Source of the DNA: Aestuariivirga sp.
GTDB taxonomy: Bacteria; Pseudomonadota; Alphaproteobacteria; Rhizobiales; Aestuariivirgaceae
DNA: 64,000 bases
NCBI GenBank assembly: GCA_030680855.1
Contig: JAUXUN010000032.1
Coordinates: 1 to 64,000, forward strand
Reading direction: 5' to 3'
Positions 11,203 to 20,183 of the stretch are shown piece by piece. The notes beneath the pieces were generated by a model. It had not been told where the DNA came from. It made no database searches and was given only the letters and a program-made list of their open reading frames with translations. Every line of letters begins with the position of its first letter. Position 1 is the stretch's first letter. The translations under genes were made by a program, and so were the position numbers.

Positions 11203-13023
11203 ATGGTTTTGAAATTTGGTTCTGCAGGCAGATTGTTGTTTTCCAAGACCATCGGCGTTTCGCTCGCCGCCATGCTGAGCATGTCGCTTGCCGGTGCGCC
11301 AGTTGTCAAAGCCGAACCATCTGACGAAATGCGCGAATTCGTTAAAAAACAGAAGCTTAAGAGCAAGGGGCTTCTTGGAAGCTATACGCCTTCAACCCTC
11401 AAAGCTGACCCAACTCCTTCCGGCAAAGCCGTAACTGCAACCGAGGTATTTTCCACCCAAGTCGTCGCGCCAATGTTGTCGGCAGGCGGCATGGCTGAGA
11501 TGCGGGCTGCCGAGAGCAAGTATGCCGCAATCGTGAGCAACGGCGGCTGGCCCAAGGTGCCAAAGGGAGCTTCCAGAAAGGGATCCGAAGGCAAGGAGGT
11601 GATGGCGCTCAACCAACGCCTGTTTATTGAGGGTTACGTCCGCCCGGAAGCTGCAGAGGGTGACTTTGCTTCAATCTTTACAAGCGCCACGCAAGACGGG
11701 TTGATGCGTTTCCAGCGCAACAACGGCTTGGCCGCAAGTGGCCAGATGGATGGTGCAACCCTGCAGGCACTCAATGTGTCAGCCGCCGAAAGATTGACTA
11801 AGATCCGGGCAAATATTCCCCGCATCGCCGAATATTCCAAGGATCTTGGGGACCGCTACGTGGTTGTGAACATTCCGGCCCAGCAGATCGAAACCGTGAA
11901 TGGGAACCGGGTGTTTTCACGCCACAACGCCATCGTGGGCCGGCCGTCACGACCAACGCCCGTGGTGATGACGGCCCTTTCGGACATCAATTTCAACCCC
12001 TATTGGAACGCCCCGCCTTCAATTGTTGAGCGTGACATCCTTCCGAAGATGTCCAGTGGCATCCTGGAAAAGATGAACATGAAGGTGTTTGACGGCGTTG
12101 GCGGGCCAGAAGTCAATCCAAGGCGCATCAACTGGCGCCGCGCCGTTGTTGACAATTACCATTTCAGGCAGGAACCCGGCGGCGGCAACGCAATGGCCAC
12201 CGCCAAGATAAATTTTTCCAGCCCCTTCGGGATTTACCTCCATGACACGCCCGAGCAGCACCTGTTTGACAGCAGCAGCCGGTTCTACAGTTCGGGATGC
12301 GTACGTGTTCAGAAAGTTGCAGTTCTCCTGAACTGGATTCTGAACGGCCAGGATGGAATAGATCCTAACCGGATTGAATATTTCGCCCAATCTCTGGAGC
12401 GCAAGGACGTGAAGCTTGCAGCGCCGCCCCAGCTGCGCGTGACCTATCTCACCGCCTGGCCCACCTCGGACGGCACAGTCGCTTTCCGTGGCGATGTTTA
12501 CGGCCTGGATGGAACCGGGTTTGTTGTTGGCCAGCCATTGCCGGTAGGGGAAAAGACTGCAAGTGGCGAACGCTTTGTCCTGAAGCCCGTTCCCCGCCAG
12601 CTTGCCCAGATTGACGAAGCGGAAGCCGATGGATTTTTCTGGTTTGGCAAGCGGTCAAGAAAGGACGACAGCGCTGCGGATTCCCGTTCGACAAGTTCTG
12701 TTGTCAAGAAGTCGAAATCTGCGAGCTTCTTCAGCCGCGATGATGACTCCAAGGATGCCAAGAAGAAAATCGTAAAGAAAAAGATTGCTTCAACGTCAAA
12801 GACGAAGACGGTTGCTGAGGCCAAGAAGTCGGCCGCAAAGGTCACAACAAATGTTGCATCCGCGTCTTCGAAAAAGGCTGTGAAGCCAGCGGCACCGGCT
12901 GCCAAGAAACCCAACGACCTGTGCAAGCCCGACAAGGATGGCAAGTTGCCAAAGGACTGCAAGGTAGAGGCGGCCGCGAAACCCAAGGTAAAACCGGCAG
13001 AAACGGCTTCTGCGACGAACTGA
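11203..13023 (+). CDS. ldtP: L,D-transpeptidase (YkuD domain) with peptidoglycan-binding domain and Lys/Ala-rich tail
   Basis: A 606-aa exported enzyme. An N-terminal signal sequence (to about residue 37) is followed by a PG_binding_1-type domain (residues ~125-195, with LMRFQRNNGLAASGQMD) and a YkuD catalytic domain (~220-390) with its active-site signature GIYLHDTP (His about 346) and YSSGCVRV (Cys about 365). It should form 3-3 crosslinks or attach proteins to peptidoglycan meso-diaminopimelate. The last ~125 residues are low-complexity Lys/Ala/Ser, repeatedly KKIVKKK and AKK, a basic tail that could bind anionic envelope polymers. LdtR is encoded just upstream and is the likely regulator. 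Confidence 0.9.
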   Translation: MVLKFGSAGRLLFSKTIGVSLAAMLSMSLAGAPVVKAEPSDEMREFVKKQKLKSKGLLGSYTPSTLKADPTPSGKAVTATEVFSTQVVAPMLSAGGMAEMRAAESKYAAIVSNGGWPKVPKGASRKGSEGKEVMALNQRLFIEGYVRPEAAEGDFASIFTSATQDGLMRFQRNNGLAASGQMDGATLQALNVSAAERLTKIRANIPRIAEYSKDLGDRYVVVNIPAQQIETVNGNRVFSRHNAIVGRPSRPTPVVMTALSDINFNPYWNAPPSIVERDILPKMSSGILEKMNMKVFDGVGGPEVNPRRINWRRAVVDNYHFRQEPGGGNAMATAKINFSSPFGIYLHDTPEQHLFDSSSRFYSSGCVRVQKVAVLLNWILNGQDGIDPNRIEYFAQSLERKDVKLAAPPQLRVTYLTAWPTSDGTVAFRGDVYGLDGTGFVVGQPLPVGEKTASGERFVLKPVPRQLAQIDEAEADGFFWFGKRSRKDDSAADSRSTSSVVKKSKSASFFSRDDDSKDAKKKIVKKKIASTSKTKTVAEAKKSAAKVTTNVASASSKKAVKPAAPAAKKPNDLCKPDKDGKLPKDCKVEAAAKPKVKPAETASATN

Positions 13024-13025
13024 CC

Positions 13026-13043
13026 CTGCGCATTTTTGCGCAG
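13026..13043 (+). other. Hairpin after ldtP
   Basis: Perfect 7-bp inverted repeat CTGCGCA-TTTT-TGCGCAG just after the ldtP stop. It lacks a following T tract, so it is at best a weak terminator or an mRNA 3'-end stabiliser. Confidence 0.35.
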
Positions 13044-13077
13044 TAACCTGGCGGCGTTGATTGGCTAAGGTTTGTGC

Positions 13078-14298
13078 ATGACACAGAAAAAATATGATCG
13101 CACTCTGACGCATGCCATCGACCGGCTAAGGGCGGAGGGCCGTTACCGCGAGTTTGCCGATATCTGCCGTGTCAGGGGCAGGTTCCCCCGTGCCCTTTAC
13201 CGCGGGCAGGGCGCAGAGCGTGAAGTGACTGTATGGTGTTCCAATGATTATCTCGGCATGGGCCAGCATCCAGCCGTTCTGGCCGCCATGCATGCAGCTA
13301 TAGATGACGTTGGCGCCGGCTCTGGCGGCACCCGCAACATTTCCGGCACCACCCATTATCATGTGGAACTTGAGCAGGAACTGGCGGACTTGCACGGCAA
13401 GGACGCGGCCCTCCTGTTCAACTCCGGCTACATGGCCAATGAAGCGACCCTGTCTTCCCTTGTCAGGGCTTTGCCCAATTGCATCGTGCTGTCCGACGAA
13501 TTGAACCACGCTTCCATGATCGAGGGCATCCGCCACGGCGGTGGCGAAAAGCTGATCTGGCGTCACAATGATCTGGCCGACCTTGAAGCGAAATTGAGCA
13601 CTCTGGCAGCGGATCGCCCCAAGCTGATAGCATTCGAGTCCGTCTATTCCATGGATGGTGACATTGCCCCGCTCGCCGAAATCTGCGCGCTCGCCAGACA
13701 CCATGGAGCCCTTACCTATCTCGACGAAGTCCACGCCGTTGGCATGTACGGCCCCCGGGGTGGTGGCATCGCCGAGCGCGAAGGACTGCTGGGCGAAATT
13801 GATATAATCGAAGGCACTCTCGCCAAGGCCTTCGGCTTGATGGGTGGCTACATCGCAGCCAACGCCACGATCATTGATGCAATCAGGTCCTTTGCCCCGG
13901 GCTTTATCTTTACCACGTCAATCGCGCCGGCCATCGCTGCGGGGGCCACGGCTGCCATCCGCCATCTCAAGTCCAGCAGCCTCGAGCGGCAGTTGCAGAG
14001 CCGGCATGCGAAATTGCTCACGGCGTCGTTGAAGGCAAGGGGGCTTCCGGTGACCGAAACCGAAAGTCACATCGTGCCGCTGATTGTGGGCGACCCCGTT
14101 AAATGCAAGGCCCTGACGGACCGGCTGCTCAGCGATTTTTCGATCTATGTCCAGCCCATCAATTATCCGACAGTCCCAAAGGGCACCGAGCGCCTGCGCC
14201 TGACGCCAGGACCTCTCCATGGTGAACTCGAAATCTCCAAGCTGGTGGCAGCCCTTGATCAGCTCTGGACCGAAATGATGCTGCGCCGCGCCGCCTAA
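13078..14298 (+). CDS. hemA: 5-aminolevulinate synthase
   Basis: PLP enzyme condensing glycine and succinyl-CoA to 5-aminolevulinate, the Shemin (C4) route typical of alphaproteobacteria. The 406-aa protein has the glycine-binding [23 protein letters not shown], the cofactor Asp in [12 protein letters not shown] and the PLP Lys in [14 protein letters not shown]. Residues at the CoA end (FTTSIAPA) fit ALAS rather than 2-amino-3-ketobutyrate CoA ligase or AONS. The ATG at 13078 is taken; a TTG 6 bases earlier is possible. It is separated from ldtP by 54 bp. Confidence 0.94.
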   Translation: MTQKKYDRTLTHAIDRLRAEGRYREFADICRVRGRFPRALYRGQGAEREVTVWCSNDYLGMGQHPAVLAAMHAAIDDVGAGSGGTRNISGTTHYHVELEQELADLHGKDAALLFNSGYMANEATLSSLVRALPNCIVLSDELNHASMIEGIRHGGGEKLIWRHNDLADLEAKLSTLAADRPKLIAFESVYSMDGDIAPLAEICALARHHGALTYLDEVHAVGMYGPRGGGIAEREGLLGEIDIIEGTLAKAFGLMGGYIAANATIIDAIRSFAPGFIFTTSIAPAIAAGATAAIRHLKSSSLERQLQSRHAKLLTASLKARGLPVTETESHIVPLIVGDPVKCKALTDRLLSDFSIYVQPINYPTVPKGTERLRLTPGPLHGELEISKLVAALDQLWTEMMLRRAA

Positions 14299-14425
14299 CT
14301 GCCGCAATTCTGACCATTCACGCCGCTTCTCCAGCGTCAATCGAGCTGCGGCCATATATTACTGGACCCCAACCCGCCTTTCGCTATTTTGCAGCCGGAA
14401 CGCGGAATCAGGGCAGAGGACTATC

Positions 14426-15766
14426 ATGGCCAAGAAGGCAAGCAAGAAAACCGTCAAGAAACCGGCCGCTAAAGCCAAGGCAAAAAAAGCCCCCTTGTTC
14501 CCCGGCTTCTTCAAGGAAAAGCTGGCCAAAACCGATCCGAAGGTCGCCAAGGCGATCACCCAGGAGCTGCATCGTCAGCAGAACGAAATCGAGCTGATCG
14601 CCTCGGAAAATATCGTCTCGCGCGCCGTGCTGGAGGCGCAAGGGTCCATCATGACCAACAAATACGCCGAAGGCTATCCCGGCCGGCGCTACTACGGCGG
14701 CTGCCAGTATGTGGACGTTTCGGAAAGCCTCGCCATTGAGCGCGCCTGCAAGCTGTTTGAGTGTTCCTTCGCCAACGTTCAGCCCCATTCCGGCGCTCAA
14801 GCGAACCAGGGGGTATTCTTTGCGCTCCTCCAGCCCGGCGACACCTACATGGGCCTCGACCTTGCCTGTGGCGGGCATCTGACCCACGGCTCGCCCGTGA
14901 ACCAGTCCGGCAAATGGTTCCACGTTGCGCCCTACAAGGTGCGCGAGGATAACCATCAGATCGACTACGATGCGCTCGCCGCCCAGGCCCTCCAGGTGAA
15001 ACCGAAGCTCATCATTGCCGGCGGTTCGGGTTATCCGCGCTTTCTTGATTTCGCCCGCTTCCGGCAAATCGCGGACAGTGTTGGCGCCTATTTAATGGTG
15101 GACATGGCCCATATCGCCGGCCTTGTGGCAGGCGGTGTCCATCCCAATCCCCTTGAACACGCCCATGTCGTGACCACCACCACCCACAAAACCTTACGCG
15201 GCCCCCGTGGCGGCATGATTCTCACGCGCGATGAAACCATTGGCAAGAAGATCAATTCTTCCGTGTTCCCCGGTCTCCAGGGCGGGCCGCTGGAGCATGT
15301 GATTGCCGCCAAGGCCGTGGCCTTTGGCGAGGCATTGCGGCCCGCTTTCAGGAAATACGCCGCCCAGGTTGTGGCCAATGCCAAAGCACTGGCAGATTCC
15401 ATGGTTGCTGGAGGCTGTGATCTCGTCTCTGGCGGCACTGACACCCATCTGATGCTGGTGGACCTCCGCAGGAAGGGATTGACTGGCAAGGCCTCTGAGG
15501 CCGCCCTGGGACGCGCCTATATCACCTGCAACAAGAACGGCATCCCGTTTGACCCCGCACCCTTCACCATCACCTCAGGCATCCGCCTGGGAACGCCAGC
15601 GGGGACCACGCGCGGTTTTGGCGTGGCGGAATTCAGGGAAGTGGGGGCCTTGATCATCGAAGTTCTCGACGGCCTTGCGAAGCACGGCGAAGAGGGCAAT
15701 GCTAAGGTGGAAGCGGCGGTCAAGCGCAAGGTCTTGGCTCTCACCAAGCGTTTCCCTGTCTATTAA
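14426..15766 (+). CDS. glyA: Serine hydroxymethyltransferase with Lys-rich N-terminal extension
   Basis: PLP enzyme interconverting serine and glycine with tetrahydrofolate. The 446-aa protein carries [10 protein letters not shown], the PLP-lysine motif [14 protein letters not shown] and the folate-site residues of bona fide GlyA. Unusually, the first ~22 residues are [21 protein letters not shown], a histone-H1-like basic stretch absent from E. coli GlyA. The start is supported by AGAGGA 5 bases before the ATG at 14426 and no internal start fits better, since similarity begins at [11 protein letters not shown]. The nrdR gene follows 12 bp later and is likely cotranscribed. Confidence 0.95.
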   Translation: MAKKASKKTVKKPAAKAKAKKAPLFPGFFKEKLAKTDPKVAKAITQELHRQQNEIELIASENIVSRAVLEAQGSIMTNKYAEGYPGRRYYGGCQYVDVSESLAIERACKLFECSFANVQPHSGAQANQGVFFALLQPGDTYMGLDLACGGHLTHGSPVNQSGKWFHVAPYKVREDNHQIDYDALAAQALQVKPKLIIAGGSGYPRFLDFARFRQIADSVGAYLMVDMAHIAGLVAGGVHPNPLEHAHVVTTTTHKTLRGPRGGMILTRDETIGKKINSSVFPGLQGGPLEHVIAAKAVAFGEALRPAFRKYAAQVVANAKALADSMVAGGCDLVSGGTDTHLMLVDLRRKGLTGKASEAALGRAYITCNKNGIPFDPAPFTITSGIRLGTPAGTTRGFGVAEFREVGALIIEVLDGLAKHGEEGNAKVEAAVKRKVLALTKRFPVY

Positions 15767-15778
15767 GTAAAGGAAGCC

Positions 15779-16252
15779 ATGCGCTGCCCATTCTGCAGTA
15801 ACGAAGAAACCCAGGTGAAGGATTCGCGCTCCACCGAGGATGGCGCCGCGATCCGCCGCCGGCGTTATTGCCCGGATTGCGCCGGACGTTTTACCACCTT
15901 TGAGCGGGTGCAGTTGCGCGAGCTCATGGTGATCAAGAAAACCGGCAGGCGTGTTCCCTTTGACCGCGACAAGCTAATGCGCTCGGTCCAGATTGCGCTT
16001 CGCAAGCGCCCGGTCGAGCCGGAGCGGATTGAGCGCATGGTGTCCGGCATCGTCCGCCGCTTGGAAAGCCTGGGCGAAAGCGAGATCAAGTCGGAAACGG
16101 TGGGCAAGCTCATCATGGAGGCCCTCAAGGCCCTCGATGACGTGGCCTATGTCCGCTTTGCCTCGGTCTACAAGAACTTTCGTGAAGCCAAGGACTTTGA
16201 AGAACTGATCGGCGAACTCGCAAGCGACGAGGGCGAAAGCGAGGCATCTTGA
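15779..16252 (+). CDS. nrdR: Transcriptional repressor NrdR
   Basis: A 157-aa ATP/dATP-sensing repressor of ribonucleotide reductase genes. The N-terminal zinc ribbon has Cys3, Cys6, Cys31 and Cys34; an ATP-cone domain follows ([24 protein letters not shown], then [15 protein letters not shown]). It opens the overlapped riboflavin cluster: the ribD start overlaps its stop (TTGA). This position ahead of ribD is common in proteobacteria. Confidence 0.96.
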   Translation: MRCPFCSNEETQVKDSRSTEDGAAIRRRRYCPDCAGRFTTFERVQLRELMVIKKTGRRVPFDRDKLMRSVQIALRKRPVEPERIERMVSGIVRRLESLGESEIKSETVGKLIMEALKALDDVAYVRFASVYKNFREAKDFEELIGELASDEGESEAS

Positions 16253-17340
16253 CCGCCGATCGGCGCTGGATGGCCTATGCCCTGCGCCTGGGGCGCCGTG
16301 CCCTTGGCACCACCGCTGAAAACCCCCCCGTAGGCTGCGTTGTCGTGAGAGATCGCAGGGTTTTGGGTGTCGGCTGGACCCAACCCGGGGGCAGGCCGCA
16401 TGCCGAAACAGAGGCCCTAAAAATGGCGGGAGAGCAGGCCCGGGGAGCTACCGCCTATGTCACCCTCGAACCCTGCGCCCATCATGGCCGCACCGGCCCG
16501 TGTGCTGAAGCATTGGTCAAGGCCGGCATAGCCCGCGTTGTGACTGCCATCGAAGACCCTGACCCCCGCACTTCAGGCCAAGGCCATGCCATCCTGCGCT
16601 CCGCTGGTGTGGCAGTGGACGTGAGCCTGGGTGCAGAGGAGGCAAGCCATGACCTGGCAGGTTTCCTCACGCGAGTAGTCAGGAAACGCCCCTATGTTAC
16701 TTTAAAGATTGGGGTTTCCGCCGACGGCAAGATCGCCGCTGGACCCCGCCAGCGCACCGCCATTACCGGGCCGGTGGTCAAGGCCCGGGTCCATCTCATG
16801 CGGGCCCAAAGCGATGCCATCCTGGTGGGCCTCAGCACTGTCCTCATTGATGATCCCGACCTGACCTGCCGTTTGCCCGGAATGGAAGCCCGCTCGCCGA
16901 TCCGCATCGTGGCCGATACGCGCCTGTCCATTCCCTCAAAGGCAAAGCTGGTCAAAACCGCTGAACAGGTGCCGGTTTGGATCCTCTCCACGCGCAAAGG
17001 TGGCGTAAGCGCCGGCATTACCGTGATTGACTGCAGGCAAACCCCCGATGGCTGGGTGGATTTTGCCGATGCGCTGGAACAGCTTGCGGCAAGGGGCATC
17101 AATCGCCTGCTGGTTGAAGGCGGCTCGCACATATCGCAAAGCCTGCTGGAAACCGATTTGGTGGATGAAGTGCAGCTTTTCCAGAATCCCGTTGTCATAG
17201 GCCCGCAAGGGATTGATGCCATTGCGGAAATGCCGCTTGCAAATCTCGCTAACCAGTTTCGCCAGACCGAAAAGGAAGTGCTTGGAAGCGATACTTTGAC
17301 CGTCTATGAACGGCCCCATGTTCACCGGAATAGTCACTGA
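16249..17340 (+). CDS. ribD: Bifunctional riboflavin biosynthesis deaminase/reductase
   Basis: Catalyses deamination of the pyrimidine made from GTP and then NADPH-dependent reduction of its ribosyl group. The N-terminal CMP/dCMP-deaminase-like domain shows the zinc ligands HAETEAL and [11 protein letters not shown], and the C-terminal reductase domain shows [11 protein letters not shown] and LLVEGGSHI. The 363-aa length is normal for the fused enzyme. It starts with TTG at 16249, overlapping the nrdR stop, and its 3' end overlaps the ribE start. Confidence 0.95.
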   Translation: MTADRRWMAYALRLGRRALGTTAENPPVGCVVVRDRRVLGVGWTQPGGRPHAETEALKMAGEQARGATAYVTLEPCAHHGRTGPCAEALVKAGIARVVTAIEDPDPRTSGQGHAILRSAGVAVDVSLGAEEASHDLAGFLTRVVRKRPYVTLKIGVSADGKIAAGPRQRTAITGPVVKARVHLMRAQSDAILVGLSTVLIDDPDLTCRLPGMEARSPIRIVADTRLSIPSKAKLVKTAEQVPVWILSTRKGGVSAGITVIDCRQTPDGWVDFADALEQLAARGINRLLVEGGSHISQSLLETDLVDEVQLFQNPVVIGPQGIDAIAEMPLANLANQFRQTEKEVLGSDTLTVYERPHVHRNSH

Positions 17341-17926
17341 TATTGGCGAGGTTGTGCGCGTTGAAAAGCGCGGCGATACCCGTTTCACCATCGCCACGGC
17401 CTACGCCCCCGAGAGCATTGCCATAGGAGCTTCCATTTCCTGTTCCGGCTGCTGCCTTACCGCAATTGAAATGGGCCGCTTGCCGGATGGCCGCGGGACT
17501 TTCGTGATTGAAGCCTCCGCTGAAACCCTTTCAAAAACGACCTTAAGCAATTGGAAAACCGGCACCCGCATAAATCTCGAACGCTCCTTGAAGATAGGAG
17601 ATGAGCTCGGCGGCCACATCGTCTCGGGCCATGTTGATGGCCTTGGAGAAATTATCTCCATCACCCCTGAAGGCGATTCCAAGCGCTTTCGTTTCAGGGC
17701 GCCAAACGACATTGCGCGCTTCATCGCGCAAAAAGGCTCCGTCACCCTGGATGGAACTTCGCTCACGGTGAATGACGTTGATGGCAATTTCTTCGGCGTG
17801 AACATCATTCCCCACACCCAAGCAGTCACCACATGGGGCCATGCGCGCGTCGGCGACGCCGTTAACATTGAAATAGATATGCTGGCGCGCTATGTGGCGC
17901 GTCTTGCAGAGTTCGGAAAGTCATGA
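17318..17926 (+). CDS. ribE: Riboflavin synthase alpha chain
   Basis: Dismutates two 6,7-dimethyl-8-ribityllumazines to riboflavin. The 202-aa protein begins [12 protein letters not shown], the canonical N-terminus, which fixes the ATG at 17318 inside the ribD end (an upstream ATG at 17306 would add four residues). Two lumazine-binding barrels are present, with [10 protein letters not shown] in the first and [14 protein letters not shown] in the second. Its stop overlaps the ATG of ribH (ATGA). Confidence 0.95.
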   Translation: MFTGIVTDIGEVVRVEKRGDTRFTIATAYAPESIAIGASISCSGCCLTAIEMGRLPDGRGTFVIEASAETLSKTTLSNWKTGTRINLERSLKIGDELGGHIVSGHVDGLGEIISITPEGDSKRFRFRAPNDIARFIAQKGSVTLDGTSLTVNDVDGNFFGVNIIPHTQAVTTWGHARVGDAVNIEIDMLARYVARLAEFGKS

Positions 17927-18396
17927 AGGTCGAAAAGAAAAAAACAGAATCCGGGAAGATCAAGGCGAAACTTCTCATCCTTGAGGCCCGCTTCTACGCG
18001 GACATGTGCGATGAACTCGCCAAGGGAGCAATCGCTGCCCTTGAGCGCAGCGGCGCGACCTGGGATCGCCTCGCGGTGCCTGGCGCCCTGGAAGTGCCGG
18101 GGGCCATTGCAATGGCGGAAGTGTCCAGGCGTTATGATGGCTATGTGGCGTTGGGCTGCGTGCTCCGTGGTGAAACCACCCATTATGAAATCGTCTCCGG
18201 TGAAAGCGCCCGGGGACTCATGGACCTCACGCTGAAAGGCCTTTGCATCGGCAACGGCATTCTGACCTGCGAGAACGAGGCGCAAGCCTGGGCCCGGGCA
18301 AAAACCTCCGAGGGTGACAAGGGCGGCGGTGCGGCGGATACCGCTCTTGCCATGATCCGCTTCAAGCGCGTCATGAAGAAGAAAGCCGCACGATGA
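17923..18396 (+). CDS. ribH: 6,7-dimethyl-8-ribityllumazine synthase
   Basis: Makes the lumazine precursor of riboflavin. The 157-aa protein shows [33 protein letters not shown] (catalytic His) and a C-terminal [10 protein letters not shown] basic N-terminal leader of about a dozen residues ([15 protein letters not shown]) precedes the fold. It overlaps ribE and nusB by 4 bases each, so all are on one transcript. Confidence 0.95.
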   Translation: MKVEKKKTESGKIKAKLLILEARFYADMCDELAKGAIAALERSGATWDRLAVPGALEVPGAIAMAEVSRRYDGYVALGCVLRGETTHYEIVSGESARGLMDLTLKGLCIGNGILTCENEAQAWARAKTSEGDKGGGAADTALAMIRFKRVMKKKAAR

Positions 18397-18863
18397 CCGG
18401 CAAGCGGGCCAAACCGGTTGAACGCGCTGCCGCCCGCCTGGGCGCCGTGCAGGCGCTTTACCAGATGGATTTGGCAGGGACCGATGTGGGTGAAACCCTT
18501 GCGCAATTTTCCGCCCGCGCCTCCGGCGAAAACTTTGACGATGGCCAATGCGGCGAGGCCGATTACAAATTCCTCAAGGAAGTTGTTGATGGCGCGGTCC
18601 GCGAGCAGGCAACCATTGATCCAGCTGTTGACGCAATACTCGACAAGGCCTGGCCCATGCACCGGCTGGACGCCACCGTGCGCGCAATCCTGCGAGCCGC
18701 CGCCTTTGAAATCATGTTTATGGAAAAAGTCCCGACCCGTGTTTCCATCAGTGAATACCTGGATGTGGCCGGCGCTTTCTTTGGCGAGGAGGAGCCACGC
18801 TTCATCAACGGCGTGTTGAATACCCTGGCGCGCAGCCGCCGTCCCAACGAGTTCGCCGCGTGA
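18393..18863 (+). CDS. nusB: Transcription antitermination factor NusB
   Basis: RNA-binding antitermination protein that works with NusE on rRNA transcripts. The 156-aa helical protein has [12 protein letters not shown] at the N-terminus and the family signature [19 protein letters not shown] with FINGVLN near the C-terminus. It overlaps ribH (ATGA) and the following transporter gene (GTGA). thiL, often found next in related genomes, is not here. Confidence 0.93.
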   Translation: MTGKRAKPVERAAARLGAVQALYQMDLAGTDVGETLAQFSARASGENFDDGQCGEADYKFLKEVVDGAVREQATIDPAVDAILDKAWPMHRLDATVRAILRAAAFEIMFMEKVPTRVSISEYLDVAGAFFGEEEPRFINGVLNTLARSRRPNEFAA

Positions 18864-20044
18864 CCGACATTGCCCGCGCCAAACGCAACATTCTGTTGCT
18901 GGCGATTTCCCAGGCGCTCTATTCCTGCTGCGTGATTATCGTTTTTGCTACCGCCGGATTGGTCGGTCTCATGCTGGCCCCAAGCCCCGGCCTGGCCACC
19001 ACGCCCATCACTACCTTCGTTTTGGGATCGGCCATCACCACGATTCCCGCATCCCTTATGATGCAGCGCCTGGGCCGCGTGCCCGTGTTCGTTTTTGGCG
19101 CGTTTGCCTGCGTGCTGGGTGCTGGAATTTCCGTTTACGCGATTTACTCCCAGAACTTCGTCCTGTTCTGCCTGGCCACGGGATTGCAGGGCATCTTCCA
19201 GGCCACCAGCGGCTTCTACCGCTTTGCCGCAGTCGAAGGCGCCACGCCCGATCTGAAACCCATTGCCATTTCCTGGGTTCTGGCCGGCGGCGTTTTTGCC
19301 GCCGTTGCCGGCACTTTGATTTCCAACGGTACTGCTGACCTGTTTGCGCCTTTTACCTTTGCAGGGTCCTATCTTGCGTCCACGGTCATCGCGCTTGTGG
19401 CAATTTTTGTCCTGTTCCTGTTGAACCTGCCCAAGCCTACGGCGGAAGAAATCAACGGTGAACGCCGGCCGTGGAGCGAACTGCTGCGCCAGCCCCGCAT
19501 GATCGTCGCCATGGTGACCGCAATCATTTCCTACGCCATGATGAACTTCATGATGACCGCGGCCCCAGTCGCCATGATTGGCTGCGGCTTCACCAAGTTT
19601 GATGCGTCTTGGGTTCTGCAATGGCATGTGCTGGCCATGTTCGTGCCCAGCTTTTTCACCGGCCACCTGATCAAGGCCTGGGGCGTGGAACGGGTCATTG
19701 CCATCGGCATGGTTCTGCTGTTTGCCGCCGGCGTGGTTGGCATCCTCGACATCAGGTTCGGGAATTTTGCCGTCTCCCTCATTCTCCTGGGCCTTGGCTG
19801 GAATTTCGGCTTCATTGGCGGCACAACCATGCTGACCACGACTTATAGGCCTGCCGAGCGCGGCAAGGTGCAAGCCGCGAACGACTTCGGCATTTCGGCG
19901 CTCATGGTAGTGGCCTCCTTCAGTTCCGGCAAAGTGCTGGATAGCTTGGGCTGGGGCGCCGTTGGCATCGCCATGTTCCCCGCCGCGTTGCTGACACTGC
20001 TGCTGCTGGGCTGGCTTGCCATGAACAGCCGAAAAACCGCCTGA
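18860..20044 (+). CDS. Major facilitator superfamily transporter, substrate unknown
   Basis: A 394-aa inner-membrane transporter with about 12 hydrophobic segments and the MFS-like loop LMMQRLGRVPVF between helices 2 and 3. It begins with GTG at 18860, overlapping the nusB stop, so it is translationally coupled to the riboflavin cluster. MFS riboflavin importers (RfnT) exist in Rhizobiales, which makes a flavin-related substrate an attractive guess, but I see no residue-level evidence and the substrate stays open. Confidence 0.8.
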   Translation: MTDIARAKRNILLLAISQALYSCCVIIVFATAGLVGLMLAPSPGLATTPITTFVLGSAITTIPASLMMQRLGRVPVFVFGAFACVLGAGISVYAIYSQNFVLFCLATGLQGIFQATSGFYRFAAVEGATPDLKPIAISWVLAGGVFAAVAGTLISNGTADLFAPFTFAGSYLASTVIALVAIFVLFLLNLPKPTAEEINGERRPWSELLRQPRMIVAMVTAIISYAMMNFMMTAAPVAMIGCGFTKFDASWVLQWHVLAMFVPSFFTGHLIKAWGVERVIAIGMVLLFAAGVVGILDIRFGNFAVSLILLGLGWNFGFIGGTTMLTTTYRPAERGKVQAANDFGISALMVVASFSSGKVLDSLGWGAVGIAMFPAALLTLLLLGWLAMNSRKTA

Positions 20045-20183
20045 CACCGCACTGCAATACTGGCCATTGCTTCTTTTTGCCCGATTTGGCATATCCCAGC
20101 CATCAATCCGGGGCAGGGGACGGACACGGGAAGATTCGCGTGTCTGGATTGCACCGGGGCAACACAAACAAAAGGGTTAATTC

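Noticed and set aside
13026-13043. Strong terminator after ldtP
   Set aside because: The stem is perfect but no T tract follows; listed only as a hairpin.
15767-16249. FMN riboswitch before the riboflavin genes
   Set aside because: ribD overlaps nrdR and nrdR lies 12 bp after glyA, leaving no room for the conserved RFN structure.
18563-20167. A 534-codon open frame on the minus strand across nusB and the MFS gene
   Set aside because: Its translation is low-complexity Gly/Gln/His-rich without any domain, and the plus strand holds two clear genes with coupled starts.
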